Of a DNA stretch of 64,000 bases, positions 47,466 through 57,891 are shown one piece after another. Positions within the stretch are counted from its first letter, which is position 1. Each line of letters begins with the position of its first letter. The DNA comes from Gilliamella sp. Occ3-1 (GTDB lineage: Bacteria; Pseudomonadota; Gammaproteobacteria; Enterobacterales; Orbaceae): positions 23,736 to 87,735 of the forward strand of contig NZ_LZHQ01000030.1 in the NCBI RefSeq assembly GCF_001690655.1. Direction: 5' to 3'. Under the pieces are notes generated by a model. The model searched no databases. It had not been told where the DNA came from and saw only the letters and a program-made list of their open reading frames with translations. A program made the position numbers and the translations under genes.

Positions 47466-48539
47466 ATGAAAAACATAAGCAGGAAATGGATTGTTATTAC
47501 AGTTGTTATTATTTCTATTATTTTTATTTTATGGCAGCAATTAAAACCCGATGGGTATGGTTCAGATTTTATTAGTGGCAACGGACGTATTGAAGCGACT
47601 GAAATCAATATTTCAGCTAAATTAGCCGGTAGAATAGAAAAAATTAATGTTGATGAGGGCGATTTTGTTAAAGCCGGTCAAGCTTTAGTCGTCATGCAAA
47701 CTGATACCTTGCAAGCACAGCTTAATGAAGCCCAAGCACAATATCGCCAAGCGGTTAGCAATGAAGCAAGTGCTAAAGCGCAAGTGGCATTAAAAATGAG
47801 TGATAAAGTCGCAGCGCAAGCAGGTGTAAGCCAAAAGGAAAGTGACTTAGATATCGCCTCAAAACATCTACAACGAACTACCGCACTATATCAAAAAGGT
47901 GCAATATCTATTCAACAATTTGATGACGATACTGCTAAAGTAAACAATGCTAAAGCAGCACTAGATTCAGCCAAATCACAAGTTACTGCCGCTGACGCAG
48001 CGATTGCAGTGGCCGAAGCGGGTGTTGATAGCGCCACATCGGCAATAAATGTTGCAAGTGCTAATATTAGAAAAATTCAAGCTGATATTGATGATAGTAC
48101 TTTAAATGCCCCTGTTGACGGTCGTATTCAATACCGAATTGCACAATTAGGTGAAGTTTTACCTTCAGGTGGAAAAGTATTAAATTTAGTTAATTTGTAT
48201 GATGTTTATCTTACATTCTTTTTACCTGAAAAGGTCGCAGGTAAAGTGGGTATTGGTGATGAAGTGAGATTGATTTTAGATGCACTACCAGATAAAGCAA
48301 TTTCTGCCAAAATATCGTTTGTATCAAGCGTTGCGCAGTTTACGCCTAAAACTGTTGAAACTAAAGATGAGCGTCAGAAATTGATGTTTAGAGTAAAAGC
48401 GCAATTAAGCCCTGAATTATTAAAATGTTTTATAAATCAAGTTAAAACAGGTTTACCAGGTGTAGCTTGGGTAAAACTTGATCCAAAAGCTTCGTGGCCG
48501 TCAGGCTTATCTGATATTGCAAAATGTCCAACAAAATAA
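47466..48539 (+). CDS. yhiI: HlyD-family membrane fusion protein (YhiI-like)
   Basis: A periplasmic adaptor of 357 residues. An N-terminal anchor (about 8-23) is followed by a biotinyl-lipoyl half-domain (G-N-G-R-I-E-A-T-E-I-N-I), a long alpha hairpin (about 75-200, rich in Ala/Gln) and the returning lipoyl half with L-N-A-P-V-D-G-R-I. It then has a beta-barrel part. It is first of three genes, 13 bases before the RbbA-like gene, in the same order as E. coli yhiI-rbbA-yhhJ. Together they would form an ABC export complex. Confidence 0.9.
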   Translation: MKNISRKWIVITVVIISIIFILWQQLKPDGYGSDFISGNGRIEATEINISAKLAGRIEKINVDEGDFVKAGQALVVMQTDTLQAQLNEAQAQYRQAVSNEASAKAQVALKMSDKVAAQAGVSQKESDLDIASKHLQRTTALYQKGAISIQQFDDDTAKVNNAKAALDSAKSQVTAADAAIAVAEAGVDSATSAINVASANIRKIQADIDDSTLNAPVDGRIQYRIAQLGEVLPSGGKVLNLVNLYDVYLTFFLPEKVAGKVGIGDEVRLILDALPDKAISAKISFVSSVAQFTPKTVETKDERQKLMFRVKAQLSPELLKCFINQVKTGLPGVAWVKLDPKASWPSGLSDIAKCPTK

Positions 48540-48552
48540 TTGGGGATAGCAT

Positions 48553-51351
48553 ATGTCAGAATCCGACAATAAAGATTTAGCTTTATCAACCGAAGCTAAA
48601 TCGCTCGATGATGCAGTGGTAAAAATTAGTGATGTATCACTGCATTATAAAAAGAACCTTGCTCTTGATAATATCACTTTAGCTATACCGCCAAGATGTA
48701 TGGTTGGATTGATAGGACCAGACGGTGTTGGAAAATCAAGTTTATTATCATTAATTGCTGGTTCGCATGTTATTCAAGATGGGTTAGTATATGTACTTGA
48801 CGGTGATATGAAAGATAAAACACACCGTAAAAATGTTTGCACACGTATTGCTTATATGCCGCAAGGGTTAGGCAAAAACCTTTATCCTACTTTATCCGTT
48901 GAAGAAAATTTACAATTTTTTGCTCGTCTGTTTGGTAATGATGCGGCCGAGCGTCGTCGCCGTATTGATGAATTAACGCGTAGTACTGGGTTATATCCAT
49001 TTTTATCAAGACCGGCAGGGCGACTGTCCGGTGGTATGAAGCAAAAAGTTAGCTTATGTTCGGCTTTAATCCACGATCCTGATTTGTTAATTCTTGATGA
49101 ACCTACAACTGGGGTGGATCCACTTTCCAGAGCCCAATTTTGGCAGTTAATTAACAAAATTCGTGAACAAAGACCCCAAATGAGTGTGATTGTTGCAACA
49201 GCCTACATGGACGAAGCTCAAAATTTTGATTGGTTGGTGGCAATGTATGGCGGTAAGATTCTTGAAACTGGCACACCAAAATCCTTACTAGTAAAGACAG
49301 GAAAAGATAATTTAGATGATGCATTCATTCAGCTAATGCCAGAAAGTGCTAGACAAGGTTATCAAACTGTCGAAATTCCACCTTTAGATCTTAATAAAGA
49401 TTTGCAAACAGCCATAGAAGCAAAAGATTTAACTAAACAATTTGGTAATTTTATCGCAGTTGGTCATGTTAATTTTTCAATTAAACAAGGTGAAATATTT
49501 GGCTTTTTAGGTTCAAATGGCTGTGGTAAATCAACCACAATGAAAATGTTAACGGGTTTATTACCGATTTCATCAGGAAAAGCATGGTTATTTGGTAAAC
49601 CTGTTGATGCTAGTGACATTAACGTTAGGCGTCATTTGGGGTATATGTCTCAGGCATTTTCTTTATATAGTGAATTAACGGTCAAACAAAATTTAGTTCT
49701 ACATGCACGCCTGTTTGGTATTAAAGAAAGTAAAATACCTGCCCGCGTTGAAGAATTACTAAAACGTTTTGGTTTAGAACAAGATGCAGAAAATCTACCC
49801 GATAGCTTACCTTTAGGGGTAAAGCAACGGCTTTCATTGTCAGTTGCTGTTGTGCATAATCCACAAATTCTTATCCTTGATGAACCAACATCCGGCGTTG
49901 ACCCCATTGCTCGAGATGATTTTTGGCGTTTAATTATCGAACTATCTAGAAAAGATAAAGTAACGGTGTTTATCACAACTCATTTTATGAATGAGGCTGC
50001 AAGGTGTGATAGAATCTCATTAATGCATGCAGGCAAAGTATTAGCAAGCGATACTCCTGAACACATTATTAGTTCTAAACATGCTAAAACATTAGAGGAG
50101 GCCTTTATTAACTATCTTGTTGATGCAGGTGCTGATGATAGTAATGCAGAAGAACACTCTGTTGAACCACCAAAAGAAATACTCAATCAAGAAACAAAAA
50201 CATTACCAAATCATCATGTTCAAGGGTTTAGTCTTAACCGTATGATAGGTTGCTTATGGCGTGAAACACTTGAGTTATCTAGAGATCCTTTACGAGCATT
50301 ATTAGCGTTATTAGGTTCAGCAATTTTAATGTTAGTTATGGGATATGGTATTACGATGGATGTTGAAGATCTGAATTTTGCTGTACTTGACCGAGATCAA
50401 AGTGTAATTAGTCAAAATTATATTCTTAATTTATCGGGTTCTAAACGTTATTTTATTGAAAAAGAGCCAATTACAGATTATAACGATATGGATACGCGGT
50501 TAAGAAGTAATGAAATCGCTTTAGCAATTGAAATCCCTCCCAATTTTGGTCGAGATATACAACGAGGTGCTCCTGTTGATATTGCTATTTGGATTGATGG
50601 GGCAATGCCGCTACGAGCTGAAACAATTAAAGGTTACGTTCAAGGAATGCATCTTGCTTGGCTAAGTGAAAAAGTAAAAGAAGTAACAGGAAAATCCTCA
50701 ACTAGTTTGGCAAATATAGAAACAAGATACCGTTATAATCCTGATATTAAAAGCTTACCTTCCATGGTACCGGCTGTAATACCAATTTTATTATTGATGA
50801 TTCCATCTATGCTGGCGGCTTTATCGGTTGTGCGTGAAAAAGAGATGGGGTCAATTATCAATTTATATGTAACTCCAGTAACTAAAGCTGAATTTTTGCT
50901 AGGTAAACAAGTGCCTTATATCATTATTTCCATATTTAGCTTTTTATTATTGTTATTTATGGCAATTACCATTTTTGCTGTTCCCGTAAAAGGAAGTCTA
51001 TTTACTTTATGCCTTGCTGCCTTTGCTTACTGTATTATTTCAACGGGTTTTGGTTTGTTAGCTTCAACTGTTACTCGTAGCCAAATTGCCGTTATCTTTT
51101 TAACTTGCGTAGGTACAATGCTACCAGCAATTCAATTCTCCGGATTACTCAATCCTGTCGCATCTCTAGAAGGTGGTGGTCGTTATATTGGTGAAGTTTA
51201 TCCAACAACACATATGCTAATTATTGCTCGCGGTGTGTTTAATAAAGCACTTGGTTTTATGGATCTGCACAATTCAATATTTGCTTTATTGGTCACAATC
51301 CCCATTGTTCTTGGGGCAAGTATTTTTCTTCTTAAAAAACAAGAAGGATAG
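48553..51351 (+). CDS. rbbA: RbbA-like ABC ATPase/permease fusion
   Basis: A 932-residue protein with two ABC ATPase domains in tandem and a C-terminal ABC-2 permease. First Walker A is G-P-D-G-V-G-K-S-S near 55 with signature L-S-G-G-M-K-Q-K-V. Second Walker A is G-S-N-G-C-G-K-S-T near 320, with a variant signature L-P-L-G-V-K-Q-R in place of L-S-G-G. Membrane helices run from about 590 to the end. E. coli RbbA, of similar size and layout, is described as a ribosome-associated ATPase and lies in the same gene order. It may equally act in export with its neighbours. Confidence 0.92.
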   Translation: MSESDNKDLALSTEAKSLDDAVVKISDVSLHYKKNLALDNITLAIPPRCMVGLIGPDGVGKSSLLSLIAGSHVIQDGLVYVLDGDMKDKTHRKNVCTRIAYMPQGLGKNLYPTLSVEENLQFFARLFGNDAAERRRRIDELTRSTGLYPFLSRPAGRLSGGMKQKVSLCSALIHDPDLLILDEPTTGVDPLSRAQFWQLINKIREQRPQMSVIVATAYMDEAQNFDWLVAMYGGKILETGTPKSLLVKTGKDNLDDAFIQLMPESARQGYQTVEIPPLDLNKDLQTAIEAKDLTKQFGNFIAVGHVNFSIKQGEIFGFLGSNGCGKSTTMKMLTGLLPISSGKAWLFGKPVDASDINVRRHLGYMSQAFSLYSELTVKQNLVLHARLFGIKESKIPARVEELLKRFGLEQDAENLPDSLPLGVKQRLSLSVAVVHNPQILILDEPTSGVDPIARDDFWRLIIELSRKDKVTVFITTHFMNEAARCDRISLMHAGKVLASDTPEHIISSKHAKTLEEAFINYLVDAGADDSNAEEHSVEPPKEILNQETKTLPNHHVQGFSLNRMIGCLWRETLELSRDPLRALLALLGSAILMLVMGYGITMDVEDLNFAVLDRDQSVISQNYILNLSGSKRYFIEKEPITDYNDMDTRLRSNEIALAIEIPPNFGRDIQRGAPVDIAIWIDGAMPLRAETIKGYVQGMHLAWLSEKVKEVTGKSSTSLANIETRYRYNPDIKSLPSMVPAVIPILLLMIPSMLAALSVVREKEMGSIINLYVTPVTKAEFLLGKQVPYIIISIFSFLLLLFMAITIFAVPVKGSLFTLCLAAFAYCIISTGFGLLASTVTRSQIAVIFLTCVGTMLPAIQFSGLLNPVASLEGGGRYIGEVYPTTHMLIIARGVFNKALGFMDLHNSIFALLVTIPIVLGASIFLLKKQEG

Positions 51352-51356
51352 ATATT

Positions 51357-52487
51357 ATGCAAAGTTTAGTTAATATTTATCGCTTAGGGATTAAAGAGTT
51401 ATGGGGTCTATTGCGTGATCCTATCATGTTGTTGTTAATTGGCTATTGCTTTACCTTTGATATTTACATTGCCGCAACAGCTACTTCTGATTCGTTGCAC
51501 CATGCTTCGATTGCAGTTGTTGATGAAGATGACTCACCGTTATCACGGCAAATTATTGCAGCATTTTATCCGCCAATGTTTAATGATCCCGTTAAATTAT
51601 ACTCAATGAACGATGTTGATCATGGTATGGATACGGATAATTATACGTTTGCTTTAAATATTCCGCCTAATTTTCAACGTGATGTGCTAAATAGTCAAAG
51701 TCCAGAAATTCAACTTAATATTGATGCAACACGAATGGGGCAAGCATTTGTTGGGAATGGTTATATAACACAGATTGTTACTGGTGAAGTGACTGAATAT
51801 GTTAATCGTTACAGTAAGGCAACTAATTTGCCCGTTAATATACAAGTGCATACTGCATTTAATCCTAATTTAACGCGATCTTGGTTTGGTTCAGTCATGG
51901 AAATTATTAATATTGTGACAACATTATCGATTATTTTAACTGGGGCCGCCTTAATGAAAGAGCGGGAACATGGTACGATTGACCATCTCCTTGCTATGCC
52001 TGTTACCCCTTTTGAAATTATGCTCTCCAAAGTATGGTCAATGGGGCTTGTGGTATTAATATCAACATGGGTGGCATTGTTGTTAGTTGTTCATAGTTGG
52101 CTAAAAGTACCAATTGCAGGTTCGGTAAGCTTATTTTTGATTGGAGCTGCATTGCATCTTTTTGTTACAACGTCACTTGGGATATTTATGGCAACAGTAG
52201 CAAAATCTACTGCGCAATTCGCAATGTTACTAATTTTAGTTTTATTACCACTACAAATGCTATCTGGGGGTAGTACTCCGCGTGAAAGCATGCCTGAAAT
52301 TGTGCAAAACATTATGATGTTTGCTCCAACCACGCATTTTGTTGAATTAGGGCAGGCAATACTGTATCGAGGTGCTGGCTTAAGCGTGGTTTGGACTTCA
52401 TTTGCGTGGTTATTGGTAATTGGTACTGTATTCTTTTTAATTGCTTTAAGACGTTTTCGTAGTTCAATTGTGAATATGGGCTCATAA
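51357..52487 (+). CDS. yhhJ: ABC-2 type permease (YhhJ-like)
   Basis: A 376-residue membrane protein of the ABC-2 export class. One helix lies near 22-40, then a periplasmic domain (about 45-170) and a cluster of five C-terminal helices, with M-K-E-R-E-H-G-T-I-D-H-L-L-A-M-P-V and the P-L-Q-M-L-S-G-G-S-T-P motif. It starts five bases after the RbbA-like gene and is the last member of the cluster. No terminator was identified behind it. Confidence 0.9.
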   Translation: MQSLVNIYRLGIKELWGLLRDPIMLLLIGYCFTFDIYIAATATSDSLHHASIAVVDEDDSPLSRQIIAAFYPPMFNDPVKLYSMNDVDHGMDTDNYTFALNIPPNFQRDVLNSQSPEIQLNIDATRMGQAFVGNGYITQIVTGEVTEYVNRYSKATNLPVNIQVHTAFNPNLTRSWFGSVMEIINIVTTLSIILTGAALMKEREHGTIDHLLAMPVTPFEIMLSKVWSMGLVVLISTWVALLLVVHSWLKVPIAGSVSLFLIGAALHLFVTTSLGIFMATVAKSTAQFAMLLILVLLPLQMLSGGSTPRESMPEIVQNIMMFAPTTHFVELGQAILYRGAGLSVVWTSFAWLLVIGTVFFLIALRRFRSSIVNMGS

Positions 52488-53554
52488 TGTCCTATATTTT
52501 ATTACAAAATTAGTACTTTTATTTTTAACAAGAAGGGTTATTTTAAATATTTATGAAAATTTCTAGCCGTAATTAATTTTTCTGGTACTTTTAAATACAT
52601 GCACAATATTTTTGCTAAAGCTGATAATCTTGTTAAAATCCATTTAATTGAATAAATGCCTCATCTATCGCCATGAAGTTCGTAATTGCAACTGAGTAAA
52701 GTAATTTGCTTGCGAATTTTCGGGGGGGATTTGATGAGCAGGCATGCCCATAGGAACAAGCGGTTTTAACTCATTGGAACGAGCAATAACGCAACCATCA
52801 TTATTAGATAGTTAGACTAAAAATACTGAGAAAGGTAAGATATTTTTAACTTAAATAGTCAAAATTGCATTACTGATTTTACAATGACTCATAAATGATT
52901 TACATTATGCCAGTCATTAATTGATTATTTCTAAACAAACTTTACTATATACTGTTTTCTTTATTTATTGCTTTTATGTAAATATCTACAATAAAGCTTT
53001 ATAGCAGCAATTATTATATAAATTAATTAAATCAATTTATTAACTATGATAGGTGTATTTTTTTATAACAAATAATACGTTATAAAAAAGAATTATTTAG
53101 GAAGTTTTAGTGTTATATTAATTTTTACTATAATTTAACGTTAATACTTTATGTTTTCTTATCTATTTATTTTTTAAAGAAATAAAACTCTACTATCAGC
53201 AAGTTTTGAGCAAAGTTTTAATAGTTTTTTGTGTTTTTAAGACAGTTTGCAGACCTTGATTTACACAAGGTCGAGAAGAATAAGTATAATAATGCCTAAG
53301 TTACTATATTTTACATTTGAATATAACAAAGGTTTTTATTAGAGAATGTCTTTAATTAAGCATACTAAGTGCGAAATAGCATTTAATAATATCAAGTTTC
53401 AACAACGAAGAATATTGTCTTACATGTAATAAATATATTCGATTTTGTTACCCACTTATTTTAGCTAGGTCAATAAATATAATATCTAATCTGAAGTTAC
53501 CGACCAATTACCGAATTTGTATTTTTAGTAATATTATTTTAGGAGTTTTAAAAA
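52488..53554. other. Gene-poor kilobase between yhhJ and an AEC transporter
   Basis: Apart from the umuC relic (52636-52808) no gene is seen. A short perfect hairpin, GACCTTG (53252-53258) with CAAGGTC (53266-53272), lacks a T run and has no obvious role. The last 50 bases contain TTTTAGGAGT, the ribosome site of the AEC gene. Confidence 0.55.
52636..52808 (-). pseudogene. umuC: umuC (DNA polymerase V) relic
   Basis: On the minus strand, S-N-N-D-G-C-V-I-A-R-S-N-E-L-K and V-P-M-G-M-P-A-H-Q-I match the palm region of UmuC-type Y-family polymerases. After a frame change comes L-L-S-C-N-Y-E-L-H-G-D (compare S-S-N-Y-E-L-Y), and after another the active-site block I-D-E-A-F-I-Q-L-N-G-F. Sequence between these blocks is deleted, and nothing of the rest of the 420-residue protein is found. 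This is a fossil. Confidence 0.75.
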
Positions 53555-54538
53555 ATGAATCTGATCTGGTCAGCAGTTGGGCAAGTTGTTAGTTCTTGTC
53601 TTCCGGTTTTTTTGTTAATTTTTCTTGGTTGGCTATGTGTACAACAAGGAATTTTTTCAAAGGATTCTAAAAAATTATTATCAGGGCTTGTATCAAACTT
53701 TGTCTTTCCGGCTTTACTTTTTGTGCATACGTCTCATGCTAAACCTTCGCAAATATTCAATGGAGTTTGGATGATTGCGTTTTTCTGTACTATGTCATTT
53801 TTATGGATAGTTTGTTTTTTAACTAATAAATACATTTTGCATAAAGAATTAAAGTCGACGGCTATGAATGCAATGCTATGCTGCTTTCCAAACATGGGTG
53901 GAATGGGAGTACCTTTCTTAACATTAATGTTAGGAGCTGCTTCAACTATTTCGGTAGCGATTGCTAATTTTGTTGTTGCATTATCATTGATTCCAATGAC
54001 AATTTTTTTATTAGAACTTTGTGATACTAAAATATCGGGTGGTAAAGTTACCGGTGGTATGATCTTTAGTGCGGTAAAAAATTCACTTATGAAACCTATG
54101 TTTTTAGCCGTTATTTTAGGGTTAATTGTAAGCGTTACCGATGGCACTAAATGGCTACCACATTTTGTGTTTAACACCTTTGATATTATGTCAAATGCTT
54201 GTAACTTTATTTCACTTATTGCGGTCGGTGTTGGTATTCATGGTGTTAAATTGAAATTGTCTAAACCGTTAATGATTAATGTTGTGTTGAAAAGTTTTAT
54301 TACACCAATTGTTGCACTTATTTCCGTATATCTGTTTGGTATCACAGGTATGGAAGCAGAAGAATTAGTCTTCTTATTGGCAATGCCAACAGCTTCGACA
54401 GCAGTTATTTTGGCTTACAATTGGAATGTTGAACAAGAACAAGCATCAAGCATTTTCTTTGCATCAACGGTTTTATCTATCTTCATATTACCAACCTTGC
54501 TACTTATTATGGACTTCACCATTCCCGGTGTTGCTTAA
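53555..54538 (+). CDS. AEC-family transporter
   Basis: A 327-residue permease with about ten helices. Typical pieces are L-P-V-F-L-L-I-F-L-G-W-L, the F-V-F-P-A-L-L-F block and the N-M-G-G-M-G-V-P-F repeat feature in each half. Substrates of such carriers are often small organic acids. AGGAGTTTTAAAA precedes the ATG. It stands alone after a gene-poor kilobase and ends at a terminator. Confidence 0.87.
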   Translation: MNLIWSAVGQVVSSCLPVFLLIFLGWLCVQQGIFSKDSKKLLSGLVSNFVFPALLFVHTSHAKPSQIFNGVWMIAFFCTMSFLWIVCFLTNKYILHKELKSTAMNAMLCCFPNMGGMGVPFLTLMLGAASTISVAIANFVVALSLIPMTIFLLELCDTKISGGKVTGGMIFSAVKNSLMKPMFLAVILGLIVSVTDGTKWLPHFVFNTFDIMSNACNFISLIAVGVGIHGVKLKLSKPLMINVVLKSFITPIVALISVYLFGITGMEAEELVFLLAMPTASTAVILAYNWNVEQEQASSIFFASTVLSIFILPTLLLIMDFTIPGVA

Positions 54539-54559
54539 TAATAAATAAAAGCTAAATAT

Positions 54560-54594
54560 AAATGCCCTCATTGAGTTTTAAACGAGGGTATTTA
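54560..54594 (+). terminator. Rho-independent terminator after the AEC gene
   Basis: AAATGCCCTC (54560-54569) pairs with GAGGGTATTT (54584-54593), with one G-U-like flaw and A/T flanks. Confidence 0.7.
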
Positions 54595-54680
54595 TTATCG
54601 ATTACATGTTTTTTTTGCAAATAACTTTCTTTAATCATTTTTTCTCATATGAGGTACCTTATGGTATAAAAAACACTAAG

Positions 54681-56075
54681 CTATAAGTATAAAATAGCGA
54701 TGATAGCTAACAGGTTAATTGCAATAGTGTACACTTTGTCATGCAAATAACTAAATGCTGGCAAAGATCGTTCCTTTCTGGCATAAAGGTAAAAACAGAG
54801 TCCCATACTATAGAGTATCATCGACAGTAATAAATAAACTGTGCCACCAGCATAAATCAACCATATGCCATAAAGCGATCCTAAAGCGCCAATCATAATT
54901 AAGTAGGCTTTACCTTGTTGAACGGCTAATTTAAAAACAAAGAGAGCCGCCAGTAAATAGGGAATAAGCACCATTGAGGTTGATAATTGGATTAATGTGT
55001 TGTAGCCAGATTGATAGTAGTGGGCAAGGATAATTAATACGGTTATTAAACATGTTGTTAACCATAATGCGTTGGATGGCGTGCCTGCTTTGTTGAGTTT
55101 TCCAAAACAACTTGGTACTGTGTGTTGTGTGCCTTGGCCAGCTAAAAATAGCATTTCGGCCGCTAGCATTAACCATGATAGTAATCCACCACTGACTGAC
55201 ACAATTAAACCAATATTAATTAATGTTGCTCCCCAGCTGCCTACTACATGTTCAATAACAAGTGCCATGGAAGGGTTTTTCATTTGAGCAAGTTCTTGTT
55301 GTGGCACAATACCAAGCGATAACACAGATACGCAAACAAGTAATAAGCTGGTAATAGCAAAGCCAAAAAAGGTAGCTCGGCTAATGCTGATGATGTTTTT
55401 GGCTCTAGCAGCATACACAGTTGCGCTTTCAATCCCTAAGTAGACCCAAACGGTATAGAGCATGGTGTTTTTTACTTGCTCGATAATTGAGCCTAATTGC
55501 GGTGTTCCCCAAAAATCTATCTTAAATGTCGATATTTTAAAGGCAAGGCTAACACAAACAATAAATAAACCAATAGGCACGATTTTCGCTAATGTTACTA
55601 GGCAATTTAATAAAAAAGCACGATATATTCCTTTTAATACAAAATAGTGCACTATCCATAAAAATATGATAGCCGTAATAACGGCAGGTAATGTGGTACC
55701 ATGACCAAAGAAGCTCAAGCAATCAAAAGATCCTAATGCACTAAATAAAATCACTAGGTAGCTGGTGCACGACATCCATGCTGATATCCAGTAGCCCCAC
55801 GCGGCATTAAAGCCGATATAATCGCCAAAACCTTCACGCACATAACCATATAATCCATCATTGATTTTGTAAAATCGAATCGATAAATACTGAAATATCC
55901 GTGTTAGCATTAACATGCCAAATAGGGTTATTATCCATGCAATTAAAATAGCGCCAGAGCCCGAACTTTCGGCCATGTTTTGTGGTAGGCTGAAAATACC
56001 GCTGCCTACAATACTGCCAACCACTAACAGTGTGAGTGGCAGGATGCCTAGCTTTTTTCTTACCGATGTATTCAT
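54681..56075 (-). CDS. APC-family basic amino acid/polyamine antiporter
   Basis: A 464-residue transporter with twelve expected helices. The opening G-S-I-V-G-S-G-I-F-S-L-P-Q-N is the substrate-binding G-S-G motif of the ArcD/AdiC-like basic amino-acid antiporters. W-V-Y-L-G-I-E-S-A near helix 6 also fits. Directly upstream in the same direction, 51 bases away, is a dimethylargininase gene, which suggests import of arginine derivatives or exchange with citrulline. The substrate is inferred from context. Confidence 0.88.
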   Translation of the reverse strand: MNTSVRKKLGILPLTLLVVGSIVGSGIFSLPQNMAESSGSGAILIAWIITLFGMLMLTRIFQYLSIRFYKINDGLYGYVREGFGDYIGFNAAWGYWISAWMSCTSYLVILFSALGSFDCLSFFGHGTTLPAVITAIIFLWIVHYFVLKGIYRAFLLNCLVTLAKIVPIGLFIVCVSLAFKISTFKIDFWGTPQLGSIIEQVKNTMLYTVWVYLGIESATVYAARAKNIISISRATFFGFAITSLLLVCVSVLSLGIVPQQELAQMKNPSMALVIEHVVGSWGATLINIGLIVSVSGGLLSWLMLAAEMLFLAGQGTQHTVPSCFGKLNKAGTPSNALWLTTCLITVLIILAHYYQSGYNTLIQLSTSMVLIPYLLAALFVFKLAVQQGKAYLIMIGALGSLYGIWLIYAGGTVYLLLSMILYSMGLCFYLYARKERSLPAFSYLHDKVYTIAINLLAIIAILYL

Positions 56076-56126
56076 GTTGTTGTCTTATTATGTGGTTTAG
56101 TAAGGTTAATATTTAATATAGATCGA

Positions 56127-56897
56127 TTAAAATCTTAGTGACATGCAACTTACGCCACCATCAATCTTTTGGTATTCCGATGTATCAACTTCAATAACTT
56201 GGTAGCCAAGTTTTTCTATTTTTGCTTTTGTTGTTGGATAGCCCATCGGCATTATTACGTGATCATTAACCCAAATACAGTTGGCAGCATAACTTTCTTG
56301 TTCGGGAATTTCGATAATATTAAAGCGTTGAAACTCAGGTTTAGTTATAAATTCGCCTGCTGCTAATAGGTTGTTGTTTTCTAAATAAGCTAAACCTGTT
56401 TTTAGATGTAATACTTTTTCAAGCTTAACTACCGAACCAGTTAATCCGTACTTCTCTAAAATAGCTATCATTTGGTTAGCACCAGCTTGGTTGGTTCGAG
56501 CAGATAAGCCAATATAGTAGTGGTTTTCAACCATCATAATATCACCCGCTTCAACGGTGCCTGGTGCGGTGATTCGCTCAACTTTATTGGGATAAAATCG
56601 CTCAATGGTGTCTGATATAATTTCGGTTTCTGCTCGGCGACTTTCTGCGCCAGGCCTTGTAATAATTGCACAATATGGGGTACAAAGCACAGCGTCTTCA
56701 ACAAAGACTGAATCAGGAAAACGTTCGTCGGGTGGTAAAATAGTGATATCAACATCGCACTGCTGTAGTGCTCGAATGTAATAGTTATGCTGATCTAAGG
56801 CCTTTTGATAATCAGGTTTACCCAAGTTAGCTGACGTTAATCCGTTAATTAAAGATTTGGCGGGTGTTCTTGCAATAATATGGTTAAATTTTTTCAT
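56127..56897 (-). CDS. Dimethylarginine dimethylaminohydrolase-like enzyme
   Basis: A 256-residue guanidino-modifying enzyme of the DDAH branch, which turns N-methylated arginines into citrulline and methylamines. Substrate-guanidine acids are in the P-D-S-V-F-V-E-D block near 62-69, the catalytic His is in V-L-H-L-K-T-G-L-A-Y near 162, and the nucleophile Cys is in G-G-V-S-C-M-S-L-R-F close to the C-terminus. All are present. The length matches DDAH, not the longer arginine deiminase. It is upstream of the amino-acid antiporter and likely co-transcribed. Confidence 0.9.
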   Translation of the reverse strand: MKKFNHIIARTPAKSLINGLTSANLGKPDYQKALDQHNYYIRALQQCDVDITILPPDERFPDSVFVEDAVLCTPYCAIITRPGAESRRAETEIISDTIERFYPNKVERITAPGTVEAGDIMMVENHYYIGLSARTNQAGANQMIAILEKYGLTGSVVKLEKVLHLKTGLAYLENNNLLAAGEFITKPEFQRFNIIEIPEQESYAANCIWVNDHVIMPMGYPTTKAKIEKLGYQVIEVDTSEYQKIDGGVSCMSLRF

Positions 56898-57133
56898 TCT
56901 ATCTATTTCCTTTGTTTTAAATAATTATGCTTTATTTATGAATAATAATTCACATTTATATCTTTATCAAGATGTAAAGTGTATTTTTATTCGTTTTTGG
57001 AGGTTTTGTTGGTTTTTTATCTTGATTTATTTAGCTGAATTTAGATAGAGTGGTGGTACATATCTATTTTTATGCAATGAAAATGACTAACTTATTTTAT
57101 TTTAGAAAGGAAAAGAGATAAAAGTATTCAAAA

Positions 57134-57160
57134 TAAAAAAAGGCACTAATTGTGCCCTTA
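57134..57160 (-). terminator. Rho-independent terminator after apt
   Basis: On the minus strand GGCAC pairs with GTGCC (plus positions 57142-57155), followed by TTTTTTTA. It lies just after the apt stop codon. Confidence 0.82.
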
Positions 57161-57167
57161 ATAGTAA

Positions 57168-57719
57168 TTATTCGCCGTCAAAATTAACTAAAGTAAAGCA
57201 ATCAATTCCCATATCCGTTAACTTTGTTTTGCCACCTAAATCTGGTAAGTTGATTACAAATGCGGCGTTTTCGGCAATGCCACCAGCTTTACGAATTAAA
57301 TTCGCTGTTGCAGCAATTGTTCCACCTGTAGCAAGTAAATCATCAATAATTAATACTCGTTCACCTGGTTTAATGGCATCAGTGTGAATTTCTAACGTAT
57401 CTGTACCGTACTCAAGTTGATATTCTTCTTTAAATACGTGGCGAGGCAATTTATTAGGTTTTCGAACAGGAATAAAACCGACACCTAACGCTAACGCAAT
57501 TGGTGCAGCAAAAATAAAGCCTCGAGCTTCTGTGCCTACTACTTTATCAATTTTTTTATCACGATAATGATCAATTAATAATTCAACAGTGGTTTTAAAT
57601 GCAGCAGGATCAGCAAGTAAACTTGTGATGTCACGAAACAAAACCCCTTCTTTTGGATAGTTGGGAATAGTAAGAATGCTGTCTTTAATTAATGCAAGTT
57701 TTTCTTGTAACTGATTCAT
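57168..57719 (-). CDS. apt: Adenine phosphoribosyltransferase
   Basis: Salvages adenine to AMP with PRPP in the cytosol; 183 residues as usual. The PRPP loop [13 protein letters not shown] lies near 121-133, the E-A-R-G-F block near 64, and the R-K-P-N-K-L-P hood near 87. In many enteric bacteria apt precedes dnaX; here it stands alone. No purine riboswitch is seen in the leader. Confidence 0.96.
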   Translation of the reverse strand: MNQLQEKLALIKDSILTIPNYPKEGVLFRDITSLLADPAAFKTTVELLIDHYRDKKIDKVVGTEARGFIFAAPIALALGVGFIPVRKPNKLPRHVFKEEYQLEYGTDTLEIHTDAIKPGERVLIIDDLLATGGTIAATANLIRKAGGIAENAAFVINLPDLGGKTKLTDMGIDCFTLVNFDGE

Positions 57720-57891
57720 CTAAATGCTCTCTAAGTTCTTCTATAAGAGTTGCTAATCTTACATTATATACCTGCAAACTTTTTAGTTGCAACAAAGAAA
57801 CCGTAATATCATGCTGAAACCTAGCAATACTTATAATTTAAGTAATAAAACTGCCATTACTGTATTTAGCACAGCAATTATAATGGAACAA

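Noticed and set aside
53252..53272. Hairpin in the gene-poor kilobase as a terminator or small RNA
   Set aside because: No T run follows, no promoter is clear, and yhhJ ends 760 bases away.
57720..57891. Purine riboswitch before apt
   Set aside because: No conserved three-way-junction elements could be seen in the leader.
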